Source: Cyanobacteria bacterium UBA2566
GTDB lineage: Bacteria; Cyanobacteriota; Cyanobacteriia; Cyanobacteriales; Desertifilaceae
NCBI GenBank assembly: GCA_002340255.1
Contig: DDLS01000034.1
Span: forward strand, 7,252 to 71,251
Direction of reading: 5' to 3'
Length of the DNA: 64,000 nucleotides
The notes beneath the pieces are model-generated. The model saw only the letters and a program-made list of their open reading frames with translations, was not told the origin of the DNA and did not search any database. A program made the position numbers and the translations under genes. Below, piece after piece: positions 1-9,582 of the stretch (its first letter is position 1; each line of letters starts with the position of its first letter).

Positions 1-2
1 GG

Positions 3-221
3 ACGAATGGTTTGTTGGTTAGTACTGCCCATGAAGTGATTCATACACTTCCTCACAGTCGGATTTCTATCCCCATTTTTGTCTTTCCTAATCACAATAC
101 ACTGATTCAACCCATGGGAACAGATAAAACTATTAACTCTACTGATGTGATGTTAGATAATTTTCAATCAATTTGGGTTGACAAATCTGGTTCAGGGCGC
201 GCCCAGGAATTAAAACAATAG
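3..221 (+). CDS. 2-oxoglutarate/Fe(II)-dependent oxygenase, C-terminal fragment cut by window edge
   Basis: The open frame enters from the left edge and ends at a TAA at 219-221; the real start lies outside the window. The visible ~72 residues align almost position by position with the C-terminus of the next gene: the distal metal-ligand histidine in S-T-A-H-E-V, the co-substrate-binding R-I-S motif, then the same P-M-G and G-G/S-G-R-A endings. It is therefore the 3' end of a paralogue of the isopenicillin N synthase-like oxygenase at 261-1199, and the two form a head-to-tail tandem with a 39-base gap. The substrate cannot be told. An internal ATG would give a 69-residue ORF, but that is not a real start. 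Confidence 0.85.
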   Translation, partial: TNGLLVSTAHEVIHTLPHSRISIPIFVFPNHNTLIQPMGTDKTINSTDVMLDNFQSIWVDKSGSGRAQELKQ

Positions 222-260
222 AGAGAATCTTTTTCTATCAATCAATAAAGAGGATGATCA

Positions 261-1199
261 ATGGATACCTTACCGATAATCTCATTAGAACAACTCAAAG
301 ACCTCAGTTCTCCATCCGGAAATGAAGAACACAAACGACTGTATGAAACCTGCTTAGAGCATGGATTTTTTTATCTCAAAGATCATGGTATCTCCCCCGA
401 ATTAGTCCAGAAAACCATAGAGGCTTCTCGTCACTTTTTCCAATTACCTGAAGAAATCAAACAAGCCTACAGTCAAGACAAACAAACTATTTATCCTCAA
501 ACCTGTAGAGGTTACAGTCCTCTGTATGGTGAAACCTTACATGAAGATGTTGGCCCCGATCCCAAAGCAATCTTTGATTTGGGTATAGAACGTCCTTCTT
601 CCGATCAACCTTTTACCGGGAGAACTCTGATCCCTGATGATATCGTTTCTCCCGGCTTTGCCTCTTATCATTATCAGCTTCAAGGGGAAATTATGAGCAA
701 AATTGTTCCTCATCTGTTGCACGGATTAGCAGTTGCTTTAGGGAAAGAAGCGAATTACTTTGATTCCTATTTTGATGAACCGATTTTAATCCACCGCACC
801 ATTTATTATCCTCCTGAAGGTGGTATTGCTGGCAAACATACTGATAATGGTATTTTCACGATCTTAATCCAGGAATATTTCCCTAATCCTTCCTTGCGCG
901 TCTACACAAAAGAGGCTTGGATTGATGCCATCTGTTTAGATGATGCTTTTGTCGTTAATCTAGGTGATATGTTGCAACTGTGGACTAATGGGTTATTTGT
1001 TAGTACGCCCCATGAAGTAATGCATAAACTCGAGCAAAGTCGAATTTCGATTCCCTTTTTTGTTTATCCCAATGTAAATGCCGTTTTTCAACCCATGGGA
1101 AGTGATGAAACGATTAATCCAACTGAGGTAATGTTGAATAACTTTAATGCCATTTGGGTCGAAAAAACTGGAGGGGGTCGCGCTAAGGAGTTAAAATAA
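261..1199 (+). CDS. Isopenicillin N synthase-like 2-oxoglutarate/Fe(II) oxygenase
   Basis: A 312-residue protein of normal length for the IPNS/plant-type 2OG oxygenase family. The first ~110 residues match the DIOX_N region (P-I-I-S-L near the start, H-G-F-F-Y-L-K-D-H-G around 34-43). The jelly-roll core carries the Fe(II) facial triad H193-T-D195 and H251, and the R261-I-S263 pair that binds the 2-oxoglutarate carboxylate. Family members use O2 to hydroxylate, desaturate or cyclise small molecules; the substrate here is unknown. The start ATG follows AAAGAGGATG, a reasonable ribosome-binding site. It directly follows a truncated paralogue and precedes a radical SAM gene on the same strand, so a small biosynthetic or catabolic operon is possible. 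That last point is inference. Confidence 0.88.
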   Translation: MDTLPIISLEQLKDLSSPSGNEEHKRLYETCLEHGFFYLKDHGISPELVQKTIEASRHFFQLPEEIKQAYSQDKQTIYPQTCRGYSPLYGETLHEDVGPDPKAIFDLGIERPSSDQPFTGRTLIPDDIVSPGFASYHYQLQGEIMSKIVPHLLHGLAVALGKEANYFDSYFDEPILIHRTIYYPPEGGIAGKHTDNGIFTILIQEYFPNPSLRVYTKEAWIDAICLDDAFVVNLGDMLQLWTNGLFVSTPHEVMHKLEQSRISIPFFVYPNVNAVFQPMGSDETINPTEVMLNNFNAIWVEKTGGGRAKELK

Positions 1200-1252
1200 G
1201 TTTATCCTATAGAGTATGTTAGTGACGACCCTACAATAGAATCATCTGCTGT

Positions 1253-2179
1253 ATGATGAGCAAGTGTCTTTATGCAGGATATTCAGAAGGTGAAGGTACT
1301 GTTGTTCGAGAAAAATTTGGTCGAGCTAATATTTATCAGCAAAATGCTCGATCAATTTTAACTCAGGCCAGTGGATATATCGGCGCTTATGACTTTACTC
1401 TAAATCCCTATCGTGGATGTCAATATGGTTGTAGCTATTGTTATGCAGCAGCCTTTAGTCCTAATCAAAAAATGCGTCAAGATTGGGGAAATTGGGCGAT
1501 TGTTAAGAAAAATAGCGTGGAGCTTTTAGAACAAGATTTGGAAAGGTGGTATAAAACCAATCCCGATCGCGCTCCCACTATTTATATGAGCAGTGTGACC
1601 GATCCCTATCAACCGATAGAATCCAAACAACAGCTAACGCGACAATTATTAGCTGTAATGGTTCGATATCAGCCCACCTTAGTGATTCAAACGCGCAGCC
1701 CAATGATTGTTCGGGATATGGATCTGTTGCAACAGTTTAAGCGACTGCGAATCAATATGAGTATTCCTACTGGTAGCGAGCAGGTTAGGAAAGATTTTGA
1801 ACCCAAATCTCCCAGTATTCCCGCAAGACTAAAAGCGATCGCTAAACTGCGCTATGGTATTCCTTATCAATCTGGTCATGAAATTAAGTTTTCCGTCACC
1901 ATTACGCCTTTATTGCCCATTTTTGCCGAGCATATTCCTTCTTTTATCCAGAAACTAGCTTTGGTCGATCGCGTCGTGATTCAAGCCTTCCACCAGAATA
2001 GTCGGAAATCTCTGGTTGCGAGTACCCGCGAACAGGCGATCGCTCTCAAAGACAAGTACGATTGGTGGTATCGTTCAGAACAAGAGCATTATTCGCAATT
2101 TCAACAGCAACTAATTGTTACATTACAGGAGTATAATGTAGAGGTCAGAGAAGGAAAAGACGGATTTACTTATGATTAA
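1253..2179 (+). CDS. Radical SAM protein, spore photoproduct lyase-like (SplB/COG1533 type)
   Basis: A 308-residue protein. The [4Fe-4S]/SAM-binding motif C56-x3-C60-x2-C63 sits in R-G-C-Q-Y-G-C-S-Y-C-Y, the form typical of the SplB-like family. Downstream come conserved S-S-V-T-D-P-Y-Q-P-I-E and Q-T-R-S-P motifs found in the same family. True spore photoproduct lyase is not expected in a non-sporulating cyanobacterium, so this belongs to the broad uncharacterised branch; the reaction is unknown. Two ATGs in a row start the frame, and no strong Shine-Dalgarno is visible. The stop overlaps the ATG of the next gene by 8 bases (ATGATTAA), which suggests translational coupling with the methyltransferase. 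Confidence 0.85.
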   Translation: MMSKCLYAGYSEGEGTVVREKFGRANIYQQNARSILTQASGYIGAYDFTLNPYRGCQYGCSYCYAAAFSPNQKMRQDWGNWAIVKKNSVELLEQDLERWYKTNPDRAPTIYMSSVTDPYQPIESKQQLTRQLLAVMVRYQPTLVIQTRSPMIVRDMDLLQQFKRLRINMSIPTGSEQVRKDFEPKSPSIPARLKAIAKLRYGIPYQSGHEIKFSVTITPLLPIFAEHIPSFIQKLALVDRVVIQAFHQNSRKSLVASTREQAIALKDKYDWWYRSEQEHYSQFQQQLIVTLQEYNVEVREGKDGFTYD

Positions 2180-3516
2180 GTGGATGCGGATTATAATTAA
2201 GCGGATGCAAAGATGGTCGAGATCGTGCCAGTTTCGCCATGCACTCGAACAGGGAAATTTCCGGCAGGCAGATAAATGGTTGCAAGAGATACAGAATTCT
2301 GGTGAAAAACTGTCCTGCTTAGAAACAATGTATCGCGATCGGCAACACACTCAGCAATTATGCCAAGAGCAAAAGCAAGAAATCTCAACATTAAAACGAA
2401 AATTATCAGAATTTCAATCTTCTCGACCGTTAGATATTCAAGAATTTGCTAATTTATTTGAGCCACAACACTTAACGCCCAATGCCCAGTTTATTGAATA
2501 TGTCACCCAAAGCTTTAAGATTATTGAGCTAGATCCAAATTTGTGGCAATGTACAGGAATTGAACCCCGAACTTTTAATGATTTTGAAGCTTCCCTAGCT
2601 GAGTTCTTACAGCAAGAGTACACTCGGCTAGAAAACAGACCAAATTTTGATGAATTACTCACCGAATCAATTCATGACTTAAATCAACTTAAATTGGGCA
2701 AAGATCCAAAATACAACTTTCAGCTCAGTGCCCATGTCTATTTAACTCGATACTTCTTAGAAAATGTTTATTCCGCCTATTTAACCTGGTTTTTGATTTA
2801 TCAACTCGGCTTACTACCGAATGATATCAATATTCTAGATATCGCCGCTGGTCCAGGAACCATTATTTATGGATTAGCCTTATTACTACAAAGTAGTAAT
2901 GGATTTTTCCCGACTCCTCCAATGCATATTTCGTACTATTCTTGGGAGCAGCAGAAAGACCTACAATATCGGGGCTTGCAATTCTGGAGAAAATATATGG
3001 CAAACAAGAACTTGAATACCTATTTTCGCTTTGACACCTCTAGTTTTTTCGACTACGCTCACCAAACGGCTAAAATTCCAAAACATTTTTTTGACTTCAT
3101 TACCATTTCCCATTGCTTTTTTGCCGATCCTCACTTGCGAAATAATTCTGAAAAGACCTACCCTAAAATATTCCACAATGCTCTTAAACCTCAAGGATAT
3201 GTTATCCTCACGATTCAAGATAAAAAACTATGGAAATCTTATGACTTATACAGATCCCAGCGATCGCCTGCAAGAGTTGGCTGCGATCGATCAATTTTTA
3301 GATACTCTAGGTTTAAGGTTAGTTCAATATAAATATCTGTCTGTAACCGATCGTAAAACGGTTATGTCTGGCACTGATTTTTATAAATTTGCCAGAGATA
3401 ACCTCTCGCCACAGCAACAAATGACTCCTTTACTGCGCCAGTATTTAGGACTACATTTTGATTGTCACTATGCATTAGATGACTATGTAATCTTAGCGCA
3501 ACTATCAAGCCAGTAG
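2172..3516 (+). pseudogene. Class I SAM-dependent methyltransferase, reading frame broken at an A6 run near 3225
   Basis: The first frame (2172-3332) encodes a helical N-terminus and then a methyltransferase core: motif I in I-L-D-I-A-A-G-P-G-T and a post-core segment ending H-N-A-L-K-P-Q-G-Y-V-I-L-T-I-Q-D-K. At the A6 run 3222-3227 this frame runs into 35 residues that look like noise. A second frame (visible from 3241 to 3516) continues with a sensible C-terminus (L-Q-E-L-A-A-I-D-Q-F-L-D, then R-D-N-L-S-P-Q-Q-Q). Removing one A joins the frames into a protein of about 447 residues. Either the gene is a recent frameshift mutant, the base is a sequencing error, or slippage restores the frame. 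The start overlaps the stop of the radical SAM gene by 8 bases, so the two are probably co-translated. Substrate unknown. Confidence 0.7.
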
Positions 3517-3553
3517 AGTGTATTATCAACTCATCCTACAATTTTGGTGATTA

Positions 3554-5116
3554 TTAACTGTGATAATCCCGTCCTGAGCCGTAGTGCCAACTATCGAGCC
3601 AACGATGATAGGTGTATAATTGCTCTGGAGACAGGAATTTGAGATAGCGTTCTAAGGATTTACCAACTAAATCCAAGAAAGTATAACTGGCTAAATTCTG
3701 ATAATGGAGCGTCCAATTGAACAAGGTAGACAAACCAACTTGAGGAATGATTTTCAGGACAGAAATGGGTTGCTTAATCCAGGTTTTTAGTAAGGTTTGG
3801 GTTAAGCCAGGAAACTGTACTACATCTTGGAGAAAAGGATATAAGACTTCATCACCTGCTTCTTCCATGATGGCAAAAACACCACTGAGTAAGTCATTGG
3901 GAGGCACAAGAAAGTCTTTACTTTCCATTTTTAAACTCATAGAGCGCTGGAAGAGCCAAGTGACCGATAAACTGGGCTGATAGGGTTGGAGAAGAGCTAA
4001 TTCTTTCTGTTTGAGAGTATCGAGGGTTAAGGCTTCTTCAATACCCAAGGTTAAACGCTTTAAGTGACGGATCATGGCTCCAAAACCACCAAAACTGAGG
4101 GGGGACTGGCTGCCGCTACTATCACCGATGGGTAAAATACGGTCAAAGGGCAATTTAAGGGGACTGTTTTGATAACAGGGAAAAAAGCCAAAGAGGGCAC
4201 GTTGAAAGGTGAGTTTATCGAGGGAAATATTTTGGTATTCTGGCAGCAAGCGCAAATATTCCTCATAGAAAAATTCGAGGCTAAATCGGTCAGGATGGGC
4301 ATCTAAGTAGGTAAATAAATAGGTGGTGCGACCATCTTTTGCCGGAAAGGCTTCCCAAAAATATTGACAGTGATTTATGGGTAGAGTGAAGGAGACAAAG
4401 AGATCTCCAGTGTCATTTTTAGGATATCCTTGAGCGACGCTACCAACGACTAAACAAACGGCATCGGGTTTTGCTCCTGCTCGCGCTTGTTGACTCATAG
4501 GGGAAAAGTGACCCATGGCATCTAGGAGTAAGCGAGCGTTAAGATAGCGATCGCCCACTTTAACCATAACTCTATCCGGATAAATGGTTGCTCCTTGAAA
4601 TGGAGTTTGCTCTAATAGGGTTCCTCCCGCTGCTAGAAAACGTTGCTTGAGAGACTCCAACAGAAATACCGGATCGATACCAATATTGAGGATATCGTTA
4701 ACCCAAATATCGTCACCACCCGGAAAACTAACCCGAGCTGGGTTATACTCAGTGGCGATCGCCTCCTCTAACTGTTCTGGAGTCAGTAACCCCAACTCTA
4801 CCAAAACCCCTAACTCCCGACGGGAAATATTCCATTCCTGTATCCTGCCACGCAAAATCCCCCGCTCTACTACCGTTACCTGTATCCCGCGCAACTGCAA
4901 GGCACAGGCCATCATAATCCCTAGTGTGCCTCCACAAATGACCACGTCCGTATCTAAGGGTTGATGGGGACTAGAACCTTCTCGATCTGCTACAGTAACG
5001 ACTGAGGAGACAGGAATCTTGCCCGATCGCAAACTCGACCAAAGCCCATCCACCTTTCGCAACCCTCCCAGCACATCCCCTGGTAATTGGGATAAAATTT
5101 CTTCAGTTTTGCTCAT
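3554..5116 (-). CDS. cruP: FAD-dependent lycopene cyclase paralogue CruP
   Basis: A 520-residue flavoprotein. The dinucleotide-binding motif C-G-G-T-L-G-I lies near residue 60, followed by V-V-E-R-G. The segments R-I-Q-E-W-N-I-S-R-R-E, F-W-E-A-F-P-A, R-T-T-Y-L-F-T-Y and S-P-L-S-F-G-G-F-G are those of CruP of plants and cyanobacteria. CruP is a paralogue of the lycopene cyclase CruA. Plant studies link it to limiting beta-carotene epoxide formation under oxidative stress rather than to cyclase activity, so the exact reaction is unsettled. It is encoded alone on the minus strand, with its 3' end facing the methyltransferase remnant and its 5' end divergent from a lipoprotein gene. Confidence 0.85.
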   Translation of the reverse strand: MSKTEEILSQLPGDVLGGLRKVDGLWSSLRSGKIPVSSVVTVADREGSSPHQPLDTDVVICGGTLGIMMACALQLRGIQVTVVERGILRGRIQEWNISRRELGVLVELGLLTPEQLEEAIATEYNPARVSFPGGDDIWVNDILNIGIDPVFLLESLKQRFLAAGGTLLEQTPFQGATIYPDRVMVKVGDRYLNARLLLDAMGHFSPMSQQARAGAKPDAVCLVVGSVAQGYPKNDTGDLFVSFTLPINHCQYFWEAFPAKDGRTTYLFTYLDAHPDRFSLEFFYEEYLRLLPEYQNISLDKLTFQRALFGFFPCYQNSPLKLPFDRILPIGDSSGSQSPLSFGGFGAMIRHLKRLTLGIEEALTLDTLKQKELALLQPYQPSLSVTWLFQRSMSLKMESKDFLVPPNDLLSGVFAIMEEAGDEVLYPFLQDVVQFPGLTQTLLKTWIKQPISVLKIIPQVGLSTLFNWTLHYQNLASYTFLDLVGKSLERYLKFLSPEQLYTYHRWLDSWHYGSGRDYHS

Positions 5117-5216
5117 AGCCTTATCATCAGTAACCCAGCATCTAGGGTAACGTGAGCTATAGCGATCGCGTTAGAATAATCCTAGATGTTGAAAACAGAG
5201 ACATAGAAACATTAGG

Positions 5217-5879
5217 ATGAAATTTGCAAGCGATCGCCTTTGGATGGCAGGGCTAGTATTGATTGTAGGCTGTACAGCTCCACAAGCCTCAGAACCGAAC
5301 CAAGGGAGTGTTGCAGTCAGTTCTGTTGACTCTCCGTTAGCGAGCAATTTACCCGAACGTAAGATAGAAACCGTTTTTGTTGAGGGAGAACCGCAAGAAA
5401 TTACCCTCAAGCTCTATCAAGAAGACCAGATTCCCGTGCTTACCTATTACCCTGAAAATATTAGTGTCAGGAGTGCGTGTAGCGATGAAGGATGCGGAGT
5501 GTCTTTTGAGCTTCTCCAAGGTCTATCTGTATCTGGTTCCCCCACAGACGCACCCTTACGAGCTAGAGTCCATGTATTTGTTCCCCCCGCAGGCACAACC
5601 TTAGAGGAGTTAGAAGCGGGAGTAACTGGAGATGGGGGAGTATTTGCAGGCAAAGGCTGGCAACAAGGCGTATCTAGCGGTTCACTTTCGTATCCTTGGG
5701 AGAAAAAGAACATGAACTATTATCATTCTGAACAAAATCTTTTAGGTTCGGTGCATCTAGGTCAATCCCAAGGTCAGGCTTTCCGCGTTACTGTCGTTTT
5801 TCCTGGGGATATGGGAGATGGCTTTGCTCCCCGTGCTAATGTCATCCTGAACAATCTACAAGTAGACTCGATTCAATAA
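5217..5879 (+). CDS. Predicted lipoprotein of unknown function
   Basis: A 220-residue protein with a type II signal peptide: a short charged start, a hydrophobic run and the lipobox I-V-G-C19. It should be anchored to a membrane by Cys19. The mature part begins with a low-complexity Ser/Gln/Pro stretch, then a compact globular domain containing two close cysteines (S-A-C-S-D-E-G-C) that could form a disulfide. I do not recognise the family. It stands alone between divergent cruP and purD, with its own upstream region of about 100 bases. Confidence 0.75.
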   Translation: MKFASDRLWMAGLVLIVGCTAPQASEPNQGSVAVSSVDSPLASNLPERKIETVFVEGEPQEITLKLYQEDQIPVLTYYPENISVRSACSDEGCGVSFELLQGLSVSGSPTDAPLRARVHVFVPPAGTTLEELEAGVTGDGGVFAGKGWQQGVSSGSLSYPWEKKNMNYYHSEQNLLGSVHLGQSQGQAFRVTVVFPGDMGDGFAPRANVILNNLQVDSIQ

Positions 5880-5988
5880 TTGGTCTTTTGTAAAATGCAA
5901 ATCACTATTTACTCAGAAATGGGGAAATGGAGGGATAGGCACATTACCGATTAAAATTAAGCAGGTGAGTGTGATTAAATAACAGAAC

Positions 5989-7281
5989 GTGAAAATTATC
6001 GTCATCGGTAGTGGAGGGCGCGAACATGCGATCGCCAAAACCCTCCTGCAATCTCCCCAAGTTCAGCACGTGGTCTGTATCCCAGGTAATGGGGGAACAG
6101 CCCGATTAAAGCGCTGTGAAAATCTTCCCCTCAAGATCGATCAAATCGATCAATTTCAGGCGATCGCCGATTATGCTAAAACCCACGCCATCGATCTAAT
6201 TATTGTCGGCCCAGAAGCCCCCCTCGCCCTCGGCATAACCGATGCGCTGCAAAGCCATAACCTCACTGTATTTGGCCCCACCCAAGCCGGGGCGCAAATT
6301 GAATCAAGCAAAGCCTGGGCAAAAGCACTGATGAGTGAAGCATCTATTCCCACGGCTATCTCCGCTGTGTTTACGGAGGAAATCGCCGCCCGTGCCTATC
6401 TCCAGAGTCAAGGAGCGCCCATTGTGATTAAAGCGGATGGCCTCGCTTCTGGTAAAGGGGTAACTGTGGCCATAACCTTAGAAGAAGCAGAAGCAGCGAT
6501 CGCCGAAGCTTTCGCAGGTAAATTTGGATTAGCCGGTCAAAAAGTCGTGATTGAAGAATATCTCACCGGTCAAGAAGCCTCGATCCTAGCTCTGACTGAC
6601 GGCGAAACCATCCGTCCCCTGATTAGCGCCCAAGACCACAAACGCATTGGAGAAGGGGATACAGGGCCCAATACCGGGGGCATGGGAGCCTATGCTCCTG
6701 CACCGCTTGTGACCCCAGAATTGAGCGATCGCATTAACCAAGAAATTCTCCTGCCCACCATAGCAACCTTAAAAAAATGGGGGATTAGCTACCGGGGAGT
6801 CTTGTATGCGGGTCTGATGATTACCCCAGAAGGCGATCCCAAAGCGATCGAATTTAACTGTCGGTTTGGCGATCCAGAAATTCAAGCCATTCTCCCCCTG
6901 TTAGAGACTCCCCTAGAAACCCTACTGTTAGCCACTGCACAAGGAAAATTAGCCCAGCAAGAGATTACCTGGAAACCCGGCGCTTGCGCTTGTGTGGTTG
7001 CGGCTTCTGACGGATATCCTGGTAGCTTTGAAAAAGGATTCCCCATTACTGGTATAGAAGTGGCTGAAGCTCAGGGAGCGATCGTTTTTGAAGCCGGAAC
7101 CAGCTTAAACGATAATCGCCCAGTCACCAGTGGCGGCCGAGTCTTGGGAGTCACTGCGGTGGGAGCAACCCACGATCTAGCCTTTGACAAAGCGTATCAG
7201 GCGATCGCCTCGATTTACTTCCAAGGTTTATACACTCGTCGAGATATCGGCCATCGGGTGCGGCAAAAACAGAGCCAGTAA
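5989..7281 (+). CDS. purD: Phosphoribosylamine-glycine ligase (GAR synthetase)
   Basis: A 430-residue ATP-grasp enzyme of normal length. It joins phosphoribosylamine to glycine in step two of de novo purine synthesis, in the cytosol. Family landmarks include the N-terminal I-I-V-I-G-S-G-G-R-E-H-A, V-G-P-E-A-P-L, K-A-D-G-L-A-S-G-K-G-V in the ATP-binding region and F-N-C-R-F-G-D-P-E-I-Q at the metal site. The start is a GTG. No other purine genes are adjacent, as is usual in cyanobacteria. Confidence 0.96.
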   Translation: MKIIVIGSGGREHAIAKTLLQSPQVQHVVCIPGNGGTARLKRCENLPLKIDQIDQFQAIADYAKTHAIDLIIVGPEAPLALGITDALQSHNLTVFGPTQAGAQIESSKAWAKALMSEASIPTAISAVFTEEIAARAYLQSQGAPIVIKADGLASGKGVTVAITLEEAEAAIAEAFAGKFGLAGQKVVIEEYLTGQEASILALTDGETIRPLISAQDHKRIGEGDTGPNTGGMGAYAPAPLVTPELSDRINQEILLPTIATLKKWGISYRGVLYAGLMITPEGDPKAIEFNCRFGDPEIQAILPLLETPLETLLLATAQGKLAQQEITWKPGACACVVAASDGYPGSFEKGFPITGIEVAEAQGAIVFEAGTSLNDNRPVTSGGRVLGVTAVGATHDLAFDKAYQAIASIYFQGLYTRRDIGHRVRQKQSQ

Positions 7282-7442
7282 CCCATAATATAAACACGGC
7301 AAACAACTAAACCTATTGCATAAGTGGGTAGAAAATGAATAGTAATGCAGTAATCATATATTCTTATGGTTATTGCCTATTGGGTTTTGCCTGACTTCTG
7401 CAAGAAGTCTACTGTAGGTCTTCAGATCAATGTATCGGTATT

Positions 7443-9533
7443 ATGGTGGCTTTACTGAAAAATATTAAAGGAGCGATCGCCCATTGGTGGTCAGAATTTA
7501 CCCTGCAAACTCGACTCATGGCAGCCGCAACCCTAGCGGTATCCCTAATCATGAGCAGTCTAACCTTCTGGGCCGTCAACACCATTCAACTAGATGCTCG
7601 CCTCCACGATACCCGCTTTGGTCAAGACCTGGGACTCCTGTTAGCCTCAAACGTCACCCCCTTAGTTGCAGAAAATAACCTCACAGAAGTTGCCCGGTTT
7701 TCCCAACGCTTTTATAACAGCACCTCCAATATTCGCTATCTCCTCTACGCAGATCGAGACGGTAGACTCTTTTTTGGTCTCCCCTTCTGGGACTCAGAAG
7801 TACAAACGTCCCTGAGTATCGAGCGCCGAATTCAACTTCCGGAAAATTACATCACCTCCTCACAAATTCCCCTGGTTCGCCAACATAAAACCCCAGATGG
7901 GGAAGTGACTGATGTCTTCGTTCCCTTGATCGATGACAATAAATATCTCGGCGTATTGGCGATCGGCATTAATCCCAATCCCACCGTTGTCACCTCCTCT
8001 AACCTCACCCGCGATGTTACCCTAGCCGTTTTTGTCTCCATTTGGTCTATGGTCATTTTAGGGGGAGTCTTTAATGCTCTGGCCATCACCCAACCGATTA
8101 AAGAACTCTTAGCTGGCGTTAAAAGTATTGCTGCCGGTAATTTTAAGCAGCGCATTGATTTACCCTTAAGCGGAGAACTGGGCGAACTCATTTGTAGTTT
8201 TAATGATATGGCGGAACGGCTAGAGAATTATGACGAGCAAAATATTGAAGAATTAACGGCTGAAAAAGCCAAATTAGAAACTTTAGTCTCTACCATTGCT
8301 GATGGAGCCATCTTATTAGATACCGATCTCAATATCATCTTAGTTAATCCTAATGCTCGCCGCATGTTTGATTGGGACGGAGAATCTGTGGTGGGCAAAA
8401 ACGTTTTACGCTATGTTCCTCCTCCCCTACAAGTCAAACTCACTCGTCCTCTCTATGAAATTGTTCAAGGGAAATTTTCTCCGTCTGATGGTGCTTCTAT
8501 CTATGAATTTCGTATCACCTTAACCGAACCCGTTAAACGCACAGTGAGAATTTTGCTCACGACCGTGTTATCCCATCGCGCCACTGGAGAAAATGCCCTA
8601 TGTCTAGACTGCTTACATGATGCGAATGACACTTGTGTGGTTCCAGAACGCCCCTTAGCCCAAGAATGTGTCTTGTATGAGCATCATATTAAACCGAATT
8701 TAGAGAATGCCAAGATTGGCAACTTGAAAGGGATTGCCATAACCGTTCAAGATATTACCCGCGAAGTAGAACTCAATGAAGCGAAAAGCCAATTTATTAG
8801 TAATGTCTCCCATGAACTGAGAACGCCATTATTTAATATTAAAGGATTTATCGAAACCCTCTATGAATATGGAGAAGAATTGAGTGATGTGGAACGGCGA
8901 GATTTTCTGGAAACTGCCAATCATGAAACCGATCGCCTCACCCGGTTGGTAAATGATGTCTTAGATTTATCTCGCCTAGAATCAAGCCGCACTTATCATT
9001 TGGATGCAGTTTATGTAGGACAACTGATTGAACAAACCCTACGCACGTATCAACTCAATGCCAAAGATAAAGGGATTGAACTTAGACAAGAAATTGAAGC
9101 CGATTTGCCCAAAATTTGGGGCCATTATGACTTACTCCTCCAAGTCCTCACGAATCTAGTAGGAAATTCCCTTAAATTTACAGAATCCCAAGGTAAAGTT
9201 ATGATTCGCGCCTATTGTCCTCAGAGCAATAAGAAAGTTGTTCGCATCGAAGTCGCCGATACGGGAATCGGCATTGACACGGAAGACCAAGCTACTATTT
9301 TTGACCGCTTCTATCGAGTGGAAAACCGGGTGCATACTTTGGAAGGAACGGGACTCGGATTATCTATTGTTCGCAATATTATTGACAAACATAATAGTTG
9401 TGTACAATTGGTCAGTGAAGTGGGAGTCGGTACAACCTTTTGGTTCGATCTAGCCTTGTATGAGGAGGCGATCGAGTCGGAACCGGTCAGTCCATTGGAA
9501 CCTGTATATGGAGGATCTCCCATCAATAGCTAA
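7443..9533 (+). CDS. nblS: Membrane sensor histidine kinase NblS (Hik33/DspA)
   Basis: A 696-residue kinase with the order TM1 (~25-45), a periplasmic sensor region, TM2 (~190-215), HAMP, a coiled segment, PAS (~285-420), HisKA with the phosphoacceptor H457 in S-H-E-L-R-T-P, and HATPase_c with D-T-G-I-G-I-D and G-T-G-L-G-L-S-I. This architecture and the H-box sequence are those of NblS/Hik33, the conserved cyanobacterial kinase for high light, cold, osmotic and nutrient stress that signals to RpaB-type regulators. The PAS domain holds a cysteine-rich stretch (C-L-D-C, then D-T-C-V-V and Q-E-C-V). Two small genes follow closely on the same strand. Confidence 0.9.
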   Translation: MVALLKNIKGAIAHWWSEFTLQTRLMAAATLAVSLIMSSLTFWAVNTIQLDARLHDTRFGQDLGLLLASNVTPLVAENNLTEVARFSQRFYNSTSNIRYLLYADRDGRLFFGLPFWDSEVQTSLSIERRIQLPENYITSSQIPLVRQHKTPDGEVTDVFVPLIDDNKYLGVLAIGINPNPTVVTSSNLTRDVTLAVFVSIWSMVILGGVFNALAITQPIKELLAGVKSIAAGNFKQRIDLPLSGELGELICSFNDMAERLENYDEQNIEELTAEKAKLETLVSTIADGAILLDTDLNIILVNPNARRMFDWDGESVVGKNVLRYVPPPLQVKLTRPLYEIVQGKFSPSDGASIYEFRITLTEPVKRTVRILLTTVLSHRATGENALCLDCLHDANDTCVVPERPLAQECVLYEHHIKPNLENAKIGNLKGIAITVQDITREVELNEAKSQFISNVSHELRTPLFNIKGFIETLYEYGEELSDVERRDFLETANHETDRLTRLVNDVLDLSRLESSRTYHLDAVYVGQLIEQTLRTYQLNAKDKGIELRQEIEADLPKIWGHYDLLLQVLTNLVGNSLKFTESQGKVMIRAYCPQSNKKVVRIEVADTGIGIDTEDQATIFDRFYRVENRVHTLEGTGLGLSIVRNIIDKHNSCVQLVSEVGVGTTFWFDLALYEEAIESEPVSPLEPVYGGSPINS

Positions 9534-9582
9534 TCGATCTCTCAATTCCCTATTCCCCATGACCCAAAGGAGACCTAAAAAC

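Noticed and set aside
537..722. Minus-strand ORF inside the oxygenase gene
   Set aside because: It lies fully within a well-supported gene on the other strand and has no recognisable features.
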